Shown here: positions 1 through 6,443 of the stretch, piece by piece
Position numbering within the stretch: position 1 is the first letter of the stretch
Layout: every line of letters starts with the position of its first letter
DNA from: CAZVWJ01 sp964631325
Lineage (GTDB): Bacteria; T1Sed10-126
Length of the DNA stretch: 17,335 nt
Direction: 5' to 3'
Assembly: GCA_964631325.1 (NCBI GenBank)
Contig: CAZVWJ010000053.1
Coordinates: forward strand, 1 to 17,335
Notes under the pieces: model-generated
Told to the model about the DNA's origin: nothing
Database searches by the model: none
Seen by the model: the letters and a program-made list of their open reading frames with translations, nothing else
Position numbers and translations under genes: made by a program

Positions 1-625
1 GCTGTCAAGAGGTAATTTTTTTGTGGTTGGACGGCCGAGGATAGACCTCGAAGAGGCGGAGAGGCGAAAAGACAAACCCGAAACCCGGGAGATAACGCAA
101 AGGTGCAAAGACGCAAAGGAAACCATAAACCTCGAAGAGACGAAAAACTATAAACCTTGTTAGCTCGCTGATTAACGCGGATAAAGGCGGATTTAAATAA
201 AAAAAGCTGCGGGTATCTGCGTTTATCTGCGAACTGATTATAATGGAAAGTAAACCGGTAAACCTCGAAAAGGCGAAGAGGCGGAGAGGCGAAAAGACAA
301 ACCCAAAACCCGGGAGATAACGCAAAGGTGCAAAGACGCAAAGGAAACCGGTAAACCTCGAAAAGGCGAACAGGCGTGGAGGCAAAACAACAGAGCACGA
401 GAGTAAGGGAGCAGGAGAGCAGGAGCGAAACCGGAAAAACCTTAAACCTTGATAGCTCGCTGATTATAATGGAAAGGAAACCGGTAAACCGCGGAGAGGC
501 GAAAAGGCGAAAAACCATAAAAACCTGTAAACCTTTTTGGCTCGCTGATTAACGCGGATAAAGGCGGATGAAAAAAATCTGCGTGTATCTGCGTTTATCT
601 GCGAGCCAGGAAAGAGGTTGAGCGA
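1..625. repeat. Dispersed-repeat mosaic, no gene
   Basis: Built of two interspersed modules that recur throughout the window. Module A carries the words gataacgcaaaggtgcaaag and acccgggagataacgc, mixed with gaggcg/aaggcg strings (about 60-130 and 280-375). Module B is an imperfect palindrome with arms starting gctcgc and ending gcgarc, seen here at 163-234 and 539-607. At 455-472 there is a short form in which gctcgc is joined directly to tgattataatgg, so the whole palindrome is missing. Reading frames here translate to low-complexity F/R/L/A strings typical of such repeats, and I do not call them genes. The first 19 bases also match 2856-2874 and, less exactly, 9247-9265. Confidence 0.85.
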
Positions 626-745
626 TTATTCAGTTATGTAAGTCTGGCCATCCGAAGCGAGACTATCAGGGACTTCTTCGCCTGCTTCAGATTTTTGATA
701 ACGGGCACAATCCTTAAAATCGCCCTTGCAATAATCCTCTTTCAA
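626..745 (-). pseudogene. C-terminal fragment of a CX6CARY-motif protein
   Basis: The minus-strand frame from 745 (TTG, no Shine-Dalgarno) to the TAA at 626-628 encodes 39 residues. They contain EDYCKGDFKDCARYQK, then GEEVPDSL, then the end. A C-terminal YC-x6-CARY motif followed by a VP..L segment is, as I recall it, a recurrent tail in bacterial signalling and uncharacterised proteins, possibly metal-binding. That family assignment is from memory. A TAG lies immediately upstream in frame, and the fragment begins almost exactly where the 372-bp duplicated segment (744-1115) ends. I therefore read it as the severed 3' end of a gene whose front was replaced by the inserted or duplicated block. 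The rest of the gene is not in the window. Chance is a weaker alternative, given how protein-like the sequence is. Confidence 0.45.
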
Positions 746-1115
746 TTTCTAATTGTATCGGATCCGGGAGCAGTTTGGCCAGCAAGAACCAGAAATCATT
801 TATTCCTTTCATAATTTGCTGGAATTCATCGAAATTCAAATTTTAGTTAGTTTCTGCCCCTACCCTCTTTTCTGCGAGGTAACTCCAGTCTTGTTGTTCT
901 CGAATTCGCTCTTCTTGTTTGTTTTGTCGAAGATCAGCCAAAAACTTTTCACGGACCTCATCGCAGAGATCAGAATCCTCTGGGGATGAGAAAATATCTT
1001 CAGTTGTAGCATAATCCATATTCATAATTCTAGCCTCCTATGTAAGACTCTCACCTAAATTATGAGTATACTGAGGGTATTTCAAAGTCGCTTTTTCAGA
1101 ATACTGTTTTTCCGA
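744..1115. repeat. Copy 1 of a 372-bp duplicated segment
   Basis: Aligns without gaps to 8868-9239 (constant offset 8124). From about 780 to 1050 the two copies are identical by eye. The few differences cluster at both ends, for example 761-780 and single bases near 1052, 1088, 1101 and 1113. The segment holds the complete 60-aa ORF and the last ~26 codons of the peptidase-like gene. In this copy it continues into the intact peptidase-like gene on the right and into the CX6CARY fragment on the left. Confidence 0.95.
843..1025 (-). CDS. 60-aa acidic small protein, coupled to peptidase homologue (copy 1)
   Basis: Function unrecognised. The protein is 60 residues, highly charged and acidic in its first half (EDIFSSPEDSDLCDEVREK), then rich in Q/E/R and probably helical (DLRQNKQEERIREQQDW). 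It has no signal peptide or membrane segment. The start is well supported: TAGGAGG at 1033-1039 stands 8 bases before the ATG, and this Shine-Dalgarno overlaps the stop codon (1038-1040) of the upstream peptidase-like gene. Translation is therefore probably coupled to that gene. An identical ORF lies at 8967-9149. After its TAA the same frame stays open for 42 more codons (842-717), so an ancestral longer protein shortened by a nonsense mutation is possible. The context suggests a partner, substrate, inhibitor or chaperone of the peptidase-like protein; this is inference. Confidence 0.75.
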   Translation of the reverse strand: MNMDYATTEDIFSSPEDSDLCDEVREKFLADLRQNKQEERIREQQDWSYLAEKRVGAETN

Positions 1116-2564
1116 TGCCCTCCAAATTTTCTTACTAAGTCGACCATAAATAATTTCAGATTCGTCTTCGCTAGCAGTCGCATCAAACAACACTTCACCT
1201 ATTACTTCGCCATTATTATAGAGGCTTTCAGGAGATACCTCCATAACCCAAATAAAGTGCGGTAAGTGTAAATTCAATGGATATAAAGAAAATGTATCTT
1301 CATTTTCCAGGGCATACTTTTTTTTACGTTTCTTAAACGAAGTAGAAGAAGTTAAAAACAATCTAACAATTAAATTTTTTTCTTCTATGTTGAGCTCATT
1401 TAAAGTACTAGATATCTCATTCTGAATATTGTTTTCATTATACCATCGAACCCCATAATCTCGAGCATATTTTGGTTTCATAAAAACCTTTTCAGGCAAT
1501 GGTACAACATATGAATAGATAGTGTCAATACTTGGTTGATATTCAAGACTTTGATAGTCCAAATGATAAGTATCTGATTCAGAAGAATATCCAAGTTCTT
1601 GATAAGGAAAAGTGTTATCATCAATTACTATATAATTATCAACATACCCTAAACTATCATATAGTCCTTTTTCTTCCAAATGTGATTCAAAGAAATAGTT
1701 TTCAGTCTTGGTGTGCCCAATAATAGTCATTACATGCCCACTGAAACTAACCAAAACTGGAAATCCCGATTCGATGTAAGTATAAAGATCTCTAAATGTT
1801 GAAATATCTTCATACCAAGATTCAGATTGTTCCTTTTTTGGTCTTTTAATTACTGGGGAACGACCAAAATAAGATAGAATTTTAGAATAATCGCGGTAAT
1901 TCATACCTCTATAAGGAACACGTCGACCTCTGTCTTGAGACGTTTCTTCAATTAAATCATATGGATATATCTCACCATATTCCTCATAACTTTGAGACAA
2001 ATACCTACAAGTATTCCAGAGAGCTGTGTGAGCACAAACAATAGCTTCACCAGTTTGACCTATATATGGAAACCCGCTGGCGGTATATTTAGCTCCATTA
2101 AGGTGAGCTTCAAAATCAGTGGTCAAACAAAAAAATTGTTCATCGGCTTTATCTAATTTTGATGGATCAAAAATTGAACGACCCAAACACCTATTTTCGA
2201 TTGGTTGTATGACGGAAAATCCAATATAGGAATCTAAAATTTCATTCGCTTTAAAAACTATATCTCCCAAATCATCAATTTTCTTATTAAAAAAGTGAAT
2301 TCTATTACAAAATTTAGACCTTGGGGAGAATTTTTTAGAGTAGAAATTGCTATGGACGTTTCTATAGTCTTTACAGTTATAATTTTCTTCAATTACCGCG
2401 GTTTTTGCTATTTGATTCAAACCACCTTTTAGTATTCGCTTCCCCCAAGAAGTTAAATTAGATGTCTTATTTTTCAATTTTTCCCAAGGGTTATTAATTT
2501 TAGACTGAGCTAAATTAAAAAGTTCTAAATTTGTTCCTTCATGGTAAATACTATTTTTTGGCAT
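1038..2564 (-). CDS. Papain-like (C39-like) cysteine peptidase homologue, 508 aa
   Basis: No named family recognised. The core resembles a papain-fold cysteine peptidase: Gln170 seven residues before Cys177 (GQTGEAIVCAHTALW), then His277 (SGHVMTIIGH), then Asp315/316 (IVIDDNTFPY). This is the Gln-Cys-His-Asp order of C39/papain-like enzymes. It shares anchors with the 550-aa protein at 6775-8427: RIHFFN (88-93), YIGFSVIQP...GR (113-129) and a C-terminal domain LPHFIWVMEVS...IGEVLFDAT (434-463). The two are diverged paralogues with an N-terminal domain, peptidase core and C-terminal domain. There is no signal peptide or membrane helix, so it is probably cytoplasmic. The ATG at 2564 has GAGG about 10 bases upstream. 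The gene is distinctly more AT-rich than its paralogue, suggesting separate acquisition. The substrate is unknown, and a non-proteolytic transfer or isopeptidase role is possible. Confidence 0.75.
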   Translation of the reverse strand: MPKNSIYHEGTNLELFNLAQSKINNPWEKLKNKTSNLTSWGKRILKGGLNQIAKTAVIEENYNCKDYRNVHSNFYSKKFSPRSKFCNRIHFFNKKIDDLGDIVFKANEILDSYIGFSVIQPIENRCLGRSIFDPSKLDKADEQFFCLTTDFEAHLNGAKYTASGFPYIGQTGEAIVCAHTALWNTCRYLSQSYEEYGEIYPYDLIEETSQDRGRRVPYRGMNYRDYSKILSYFGRSPVIKRPKKEQSESWYEDISTFRDLYTYIESGFPVLVSFSGHVMTIIGHTKTENYFFESHLEEKGLYDSLGYVDNYIVIDDNTFPYQELGYSSESDTYHLDYQSLEYQPSIDTIYSYVVPLPEKVFMKPKYARDYGVRWYNENNIQNEISSTLNELNIEEKNLIVRLFLTSSTSFKKRKKKYALENEDTFSLYPLNLHLPHFIWVMEVSPESLYNNGEVIGEVLFDATASEDESEIIYGRLSKKIWRASEKQYSEKATLKYPQYTHNLGESLT

Positions 2565-2600
2565 ATCGAGTAGGCCTCAGAGTCTCCAACAAGCGAGAGT

Positions 2601-2789
2601 AACTACTCACCTATCCTCTCTTCCCGGCTCACCTGGTGGGAGAGAGCCAGAGAGAGGGGGACTATCAGTTTCTTGGGCGAAATTGTTGCGTCAAAAGGCC
2701 CTTTAAAACCCTTCTCATCTCCATTTGTGCCTGTCCTGCGTACGTCAGGAGTTTCCCCCATCAACGGGGAAAAGATTAGGTGAGTAGTT
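2601..2789. mobile_element. MITE-like element with 15-bp terminal inverted repeats
   Basis: The left end aactactcacctatc (2601-2615) and the right end gattaggtgagtagtt (2774-2789) are inverted copies differing by a one-base gap. Between them are an imperfect hairpin (2616-2660, cctctctt...ggctc pairing with gagagccagagagagg), a gtcctgcgtacgtcagg string, and a cccca/tcaacgggg hairpin (2751-2771). It encodes no protein I accept. It lies just upstream of the peptidase-like gene's start and could carry or block its promoter. The gtacgtcagg and ccccatcaa words recur at 3975-4010 and 4935-4955, so this is part of a dispersed family. Confidence 0.6.
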
Positions 2790-2842
2790 AGTAATTCTAT
2801 ATCACTAATATTACAAAATCGGGCAACTTGATGTAGGTTAGC

Positions 2843-2875
2843 TTCTGAAAAATAAGCTGTCAAGAGGTAATTTTA
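2843..2875. repeat. 33-bp dispersed repeat, internal copy
   Basis: The word beginning ttctgaaaaataagctgtca is repeated at 9234-9266 with two substitutions, and its right half matches the first 19 bases of the window. Read on the minus strand it contains TTGACAGC, a possible -35 box, but no convincing -10 box follows. At 9234 it directly abuts the truncated duplicate of the peptidase-like gene, so it may mark a recombination edge. Confidence 0.65.
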
Positions 2876-2896
2876 TTGGGCCAGAACTTCCTAACC

Positions 2897-2935
2897 CGGA
2901 TAATTCGCGACAGCGTAACTGTCGTGAATTATCCG
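2897..2935. other. Long hairpin, 17-bp arms
   Basis: Left arm cggataattcgcgacag (2897-2913), five-base loop, right arm ctgtcgtgaattatccg (2919-2935). The arms are complementary except for one position, which would be a G-U pair on one strand. No T-run follows on either side, so it is not a simple terminator. It is the first of a series of strong palindromes upstream of the PIN gene. Confidence 0.8.
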
Positions 2936-3031
2936 TCCGAAAGACATCCTTAAATCGAGGCACCAAATTTATTGTTTAGCGCTGGCGAAGGGCTCTCAAC
3001 GCAATTTTAGCGGTGAAGCTTCACAATAAAA

Positions 3032-3161
3032 CTACTCGATTGTAGGCTGGGTTAACCCAGCACTCAAGTAGAACAAATATATTTCCTTGAAGCAGTCTGT
3101 AATTTTTCGGATCAATATTACAACTTGATTTATTTGCTAATACAGCCTTGAGTGCTGTATT
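3032..3161. other. Two hairpins with a mutually exclusive long-range pairing
   Basis: Hairpin 1 spans 3032-3071 around a perfect 16-bp palindrome, gctgggttaacccagc (3046-3061). Hairpin 2 (3139-3161) has perfect 8-bp arms, aatacagc and gctgtatt. The segment cagcactcaag (3058-3068), which includes part of hairpin 1, is also an exact inverted copy of cttgagtgctg (3147-3157), which spans the loop and right arm of hairpin 2. The two local hairpins and the long-range stem therefore compete for the same bases. This could be a switch-like leader, or the ends of a folded DNA element. Confidence 0.6.
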
Positions 3162-3168
3162 GTAGATA

Positions 3169-3208
3169 CACATTATGTACGAAATTCTAAAATTTCGTGC
3201 ATAATGTG
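3169..3208. other. Long hairpin upstream of the PIN operon, 18-bp arms
   Basis: Left arm cacattatgtacgaaatt (3169-3186), loop ctaa, right arm aatttcgtgcataatgtg (3191-3208), with a single mismatch. It ends about 60 bases before the PIN start. It lacks a downstream T-tract. A role as operator for the toxin-antitoxin operon, or as a bidirectional transcription barrier, is possible. Confidence 0.75.
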
Positions 3209-3269
3209 GGCTAACTGTGTTAAACTATTAACAAATCTTATTGCGTAGCGGGTTTGGAGGATTATTTAA

Positions 3270-3725
3270 ATGAATAAATATACAATTTATATGGACACAT
3301 CAGTTTTTGGTGGTTATTATGATCCAAAATTCTCCGAATCAACTCGAGATTTATTTCAGGAAATTTATAAACAACAATACGAAGTGGTAATCTCTAAAAT
3401 TCTACTGGACGAACTCATTGAAGCACCGGAAGAAGTACAAGAACTATTGAGCTCTATCCCTGAAGCCTGCCTTACTCAAGCCGGAATAACAAATGAATCA
3501 AAAGAACTTCGTAATGAATATCTAAGCACAAATATAATTAATCAAAATCACGCGAAAGACGCCCATCATGTGGCAATAGCCACCTGTGGAGGAGCCAATT
3601 TAATAGTAAGCTGGAATTTCAAACACATAGTTAATTTTGAAAAAATCCGCGGTTTTAATTCTGTAAATATACGAATGGGTTACAATGAAATTGATATCCG
3701 TTCTCCCCTGGAGGTTATTACGTAA
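3270..3725 (+). CDS. PIN-domain ribonuclease toxin (type II TA)
   Basis: This is a 151-residue PIN-domain protein, the size of VapC-like toxins, which cleave RNA with Mg2+ held by clustered acidic residues. Visible motifs: MDTSVFGG at residues 8-15 with Asp9; LLDELIEAPEEV at 45-57 with Glu48; NHAKDAHHVAIA at 93-104 with Asp97; and VSWNFKHIVN at 113-122, which is characteristic of one PIN subfamily and carries Asn in place of the fourth acidic residue. GGAGG sits 9 bases before the ATG. The next gene starts inside the stop codon (TAATG), so the two are co-translated, with toxin first and antitoxin second. Strong hairpins lie just upstream. The subfamily usually has exactly this gene order with a small partner, which supports a genuine TA pair. 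Confidence 0.88.
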   Translation: MNKYTIYMDTSVFGGYYDPKFSESTRDLFQEIYKQQYEVVISKILLDELIEAPEEVQELLSSIPEACLTQAGITNESKELRNEYLSTNIINQNHAKDAHHVAIATCGGANLIVSWNFKHIVNFEKIRGFNSVNIRMGYNEIDIRSPLEVIT

Positions 3726-3901
3726 TGGAAAAAACTGAAATTGATTCTGTTGAGTTGAAAAATGAAATTCAACAAAAACTCCAACAAAAATACAAAGGCA
3801 AAACGGACGAGGAAATAGAAACAGAAATTGAAAAGCGGCTCGAGGAAACAGAGGGGCCAATTGCAGAATTCTGGCAACGTATGAAAGAAAAAGTGGCGTA
3901 A
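3725..3901 (+). CDS. 58-aa antitoxin partner of the PIN toxin
   Basis: The ATG overlaps the PIN stop codon by one base (TAATG), and the frame runs 58 codons to a TAA at 3899-3901. The product starts MEKTEIDSVELKNEIQQKL, then a charged helical stretch (DEEIETEIEKRLEETEG), and ends EFWQRMKEKVA. The D-VE-K..IQ..I pattern near the N-terminus and the acidic helical tail fit the small partners that follow PIN genes of this subfamily (typically a DCVEMK..IQ-like start). It is presumed to bind and neutralise the toxin. Such small partners often lack an obvious DNA-binding domain, and none is visible here. Its shortness makes it easy to miss. Confidence 0.8.
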   Translation: MEKTEIDSVELKNEIQQKLQQKYKGKTDEEIETEIEKRLEETEGPIAEFWQRMKEKVA

Positions 3902-5022
3902 ATTAAGATATACTGTACTTGTTTAGCATCCCCCTGTAACAGCGAATCGTCCTCCCTGTAAAGTTCATTTCCTGACGTACGCAGGACAGGCCCTGACGTA
4001 CGCAAGGCAGGCTCGCAAACAGCGTTTGAAGCTTTATAACGTGTCGAATTGAGTCCAGTCAAACTTTCGTATTAAGCCCGGTGGTTCCCGCCAGTAAAGT
4101 GACAATCCGCCTCTGAGGAAAAAAGTATTATACTTACCTGAAGGGAAGGATGACCAATTCAAAATAGAAAGAAAGGAGGGACCGGCCAGTATAGGCCTCG
4201 TGAGCCATTGACCGGCCCCATTAAAACCATCATTATTCTACGTGATTTTAACCAGACTGCAAATGGATATGCCACTTTTCGGCGGGACGGAAATTTAAAG
4301 TTTAAAGTCTGAAAAATAAGAACAAAATTAACGGTAACACGGAGCTGTAGCGCATGCGAGCTTGGGAGCAAGAGCAAAACCGTTAAACCAAACTGTAACA
4401 CCAAAAGATAACGCAAAGGCGCAGAGGAAACCGGTAAACCTCGAAGAGGCGAAAAGGCGTGGAGGCGAAAAGGCGAAAAGACAAACCCAAAACCCGGGAG
4501 ATAACGCAAAGGCGCAAAGGTGCAAAGGAAACCTTTAAATCTTGAAAAGGCGAAAAGGCGGAAGAACGTTAAAACCAGAAGATAACGCAAAGGTGCAAAG
4601 ACGCAAAGGAAACCGGTAAACCTCGAAAAGGCGCAGAGGCGGGGAGGCGAAGAAGCGCAAGACCGTAAAAACCTTAGATAGCTCGCGGATGGACGCTGAT
4701 TAACGCAGATTTAAACTATAATCTGTGTAAATCTGTGTAATCTGTGGATAGAGGTTTTAGGTTAGCGAAGTTCAGGTTGGGAGACAAAGATCGTACAGCC
4801 CGAGCAAGTTTGTATTTGAGCCAGTCTCCCGGATGTGTTATATTTGTTGTGTTCAGTTTACACTAAAAAGGGGACTAAAGAAAAAAACTGACTTCTGAAC
4901 AGTCTTGTAAATCCATTTTCACCCCCATCTGAATCTTCCCCCATCAAGGGGGAAGAATTTTTAGAGTGGGCTTATTGTGACTGGAGAGATAAAAATAGAA
5001 CCGCAAGAAAGAAGTTTTACTT
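3902..5022. repeat. Long intergenic stretch of dispersed repeats
   Basis: No gene supported. 3975-4010 holds two near-identical words, cctgacgtacgcaggacagg and ctgacgtacgcaaggcagg, inverted relative to a copy inside the element at 2601-2789. 4380-4680 is module A of the dispersed repeats (three or four units with cgcaaaggtgcaaagacgca). 4681-4748 is a variant of module B (gctcgcggat ... tctgtgtaatctgtgga). 4750-4930 shows no recognisable feature. Frames such as 4159-4590 minus are repeat translations. Confidence 0.7.
4935..4961 (+). terminator. GC-rich hairpin followed by T-run (possible terminator)
   Basis: Arms cttccccc (4935-4942) and gggggaag (4948-4955) enclose a five-base loop and are followed by aattttt. 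This looks like a factor-independent terminator read on the plus strand, although no plus-strand gene lies closer than the PIN operon a kilobase upstream. A related ccccatcaacgggg core at 2751-2771 suggests it may simply be part of a repeat. Confidence 0.4.
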
Positions 5023-5379
5023 GTGGCTAACGCCTCAGAAACTATAGAAACACGGGTTACCCGATTAGAAGGAAAATTCCAGGAGTTCAGAGATCGCGTT
5101 GTTTCCTACGACAAACGCTTTGACCACCTGGAGGAGAGAATAAACCAAGTAGAAGAAAGAATAAACCAGGTAGAAGAAAGAATAAACCACCTGGACGAGA
5201 AAATTGATCGATTCCGCGAAGAACTTTCCGGGCGGATGGATCAGCTCTCCGGACGGATGGATAGAATGCAAACTGAATTTCTCAAGTATTTCCGTTGGAT
5301 TACCGGGTTTGCATTCACTACGGTAATGCTTATCCTCGTGGCCGTAGTAAAATGGCTGTTTTTTATGCCGGCAGGTTAA
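5023..5379 (+). CDS. Coiled-coil protein with C-terminal membrane anchor, 118 aa
   Basis: Function unrecognised. The N-terminal two thirds are heptad-patterned coiled coil (residues ~8-85). They include three tandem seven-residue repeats, ERINQVE, ERINQVE, ERINHLD (38-58), encoded by near-identical 21-base repeats, and a second duplication, LSGRMDQLSGRMD (68-80). One transmembrane helix follows (about 92-114, WITGFAFTTVMLILVAVVKW) with a short tail, giving a tail-anchored layout with the coiled coil probably cytoplasmic. This resembles small Bdr/DUF1640-like coiled-coil membrane proteins, but I do not assign a family. The start is GTG; an in-frame TAG at 4996 rules out a longer start, and the ribosome site (agaaagaag) is weak. 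It stands alone between repeat arrays. Confidence 0.7.
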   Translation: MANASETIETRVTRLEGKFQEFRDRVVSYDKRFDHLEERINQVEERINQVEERINHLDEKIDRFREELSGRMDQLSGRMDRMQTEFLKYFRWITGFAFTTVMLILVAVVKWLFFMPAG

Positions 5380-5521
5380 ACCTCGACGAGGCGAAAGACC
5401 GGGAACCACGAACAGGCGAAGAGGCGGAAGAACGTTAAACCGGGGAAAGGCGAAAGATCATAAAAACCTTCATAGCTTGCGGATGGGCGCTGAGTAGTCT
5501 GGGTTAATAGCTCCCTATCTC
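5380..5521. repeat. Short dispersed-repeat remnant
   Basis: aggcgaagaggcggaagaacgttaa and nearby words at 5390-5470 match module A, and agcttgcggatgggcgctga (5475-5494) matches the left arm of a degenerate module B. No gene. Confidence 0.6.
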
Positions 5522-5758
5522 CTACGAAACACGTCTGAGGCGAGCATGGAATATATCCGAATCACCAACGGGACGAATCTTATCCGAAGATAATTTTAAA
5601 ACAGCCACAATATTCCCTCCAGCCGTTGCAAATTCTACTTCGTATCGATTTCCATTTTCATATCTGTGGACTACCGTCCCGATATCCCCGGCTTCAAGAT
5701 TTTCCTCGGTAATCTCCTCAGAAAGAACAACAAGATCATGCTCCTTTATTTCATTCAT
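5522..5758 (-). CDS. DUF4926 domain protein, 78 aa
   Basis: Matches the DUF4926 pattern: MNEIKEHDLVVLSEEI, then AGDIGTVVHRYENG, YEVEFATAGG and VAVLKL...IRPV. This is a small beta-rich (SH3-like) fold of unknown function that is often encoded beside DUF6883 proteins. The start at 5758 is chosen because GGGAG lies 9 bases upstream; the in-frame ATG at 5767 touches the same site. Only one base separates its ATG from the stop of the preceding DUF6883 gene, so the two are translated together. The usual length is roughly 70-80 residues, so it looks complete. The tight pairing with a possible toxin-like partner suggests an antitoxin or immunity role, which is inference. Confidence 0.85.
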   Translation of the reverse strand: MNEIKEHDLVVLSEEITEENLEAGDIGTVVHRYENGNRYEVEFATAGGNIVAVLKLSSDKIRPVGDSDIFHARLRRVS

Positions 5759-5759
5759 G

Positions 5760-6140
5760 TTAATCATCTCCCGGGTAGGCCGTAACCAATCGAAAATAAT
5801 CCAGATCACATTCTCGGATCCAGACCGTCAAAATGCTTTTATCCTGCTTCGTTGACTTAATTTTACCCTCTATCACATATTTCAATCCATCTTCTGTTTT
5901 AATCTCTTTTACCAATTCCCCTTCCCGAAACACCCGCAACAATTCTCCACGAAGTTCATCAGCATTTTCTTTTGAGTAATTAATCTTTTCAAACCAGGTA
6001 GCCTTCCACCGTCCCTGGAGATGTTCCTTTGACAACAAATAATCGAAAAGTTTTCTATCTTCTACTCGAGCAACTTCCTTCTGTTCATTAATTGTATTTC
6101 CCTGCTTTCCCCTATACTTTAATTTTATTGTAGTTCCCAC
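5760..6140 (-). CDS. DUF6883 domain protein, 126 aa
   Basis: The segment EDRKLFDYLLSKEHLQGRWKATWFEKI, then LRGELLR, GLKYVIEGKI, LTVWI and RLVTAYP matches DUF6883, a small domain also seen at the C-termini of polymorphic toxins and in stand-alone genes paired with DUF4926. It may be a nuclease-like effector with DUF4926 as antidote; the biochemical activity is not known to me. The start is GTG at 6140. The upstream frame is open for only ~18 codons without a start, and the ribosome site is poor (agaaagaaagat). The GC-rich hairpin element begins just 27 bases upstream, so any promoter must lie in or beyond that element unless it is within those few bases. Confidence 0.8.
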   Translation of the reverse strand: MGTTIKLKYRGKQGNTINEQKEVARVEDRKLFDYLLSKEHLQGRWKATWFEKINYSKENADELRGELLRVFREGELVKEIKTEDGLKYVIEGKIKSTKQDKSILTVWIRECDLDYFRLVTAYPGDD

Positions 6141-6166
6141 TTTATCTTTCTTTCTACCTCTACTGA

Positions 6167-6443
6167 GACCCTCTCCGAAAAGGGGTCGTGAGTCTCAGTG
6201 CGAGCGCCATTCGGCCATATGCAAGGAACTCTACCACAGGCGATGCCGGCCAAGTGCATCGGCGAGGATGAGTAACGCCGCAGGTGGCCGAATGCCGCCG
6301 CACCCTTCGGGCGGGCCGATACGCGGCGGATCTCGGTGTTGCGCCTCCTCGATGTGCCGCTGTCGGGCACAATTTGCGTCAGCGCGCCTTGAGCTCCTTG
6401 CGTCTCGGCCCGCTGAGACCACAGCCCCTTTTCGGAACGGGTC
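6167..6443. mobile_element. GC-rich multi-hairpin element with ~31-bp terminal inverted repeats
   Basis: Left end 6167-6198 (gaccctctccgaaaaggggt...gtctcag) and right end 6413-6443 (ctgagacc...ccccttttcgga...gggtc) are inverted copies with few mismatches. Inside are nested perfect stems: 6208-6217 with 6285-6294 (cattcggcca/tggccgaatg), 6241-6246 with 6256-6261, 6295-6301 with 6323-6329 (ccgccgc/gcggcgg), and 6354-6358 with 6366-6370. A tctact word at 6159-6164 and 6442-6447 might be a target duplication, but it overlaps the inverted repeat. The element is far GC-richer than its surroundings, has no credible ORF and no transposase, and looks like a non-autonomous mobile element or a mobile structured RNA. 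Confidence 0.65.

Noticed and set aside
163..234. Module B palindromes as integron attC sites
   Set aside because: They fold like attC, but I could not find the required core-site pattern, and no integrase is in the window. Kept only as a general recombination idea.
753..989. Plus-strand 78-residue frame, duplicated at 8877-9113
   Set aside because: Conserved only because it lies antisense to the duplicated 60-aa ORF; no ribosome site.
4159..4590. Minus-strand frames of 65-143 residues rich in F, R, L, S, A (also near 1-385, 9394-9690, 10985-11275, 11360-11674, 12768-12950, 13005-13320)
   Set aside because: They are translations of dispersed repeat modules A and B; the same short phrases recur in all of them, with no ribosome sites.
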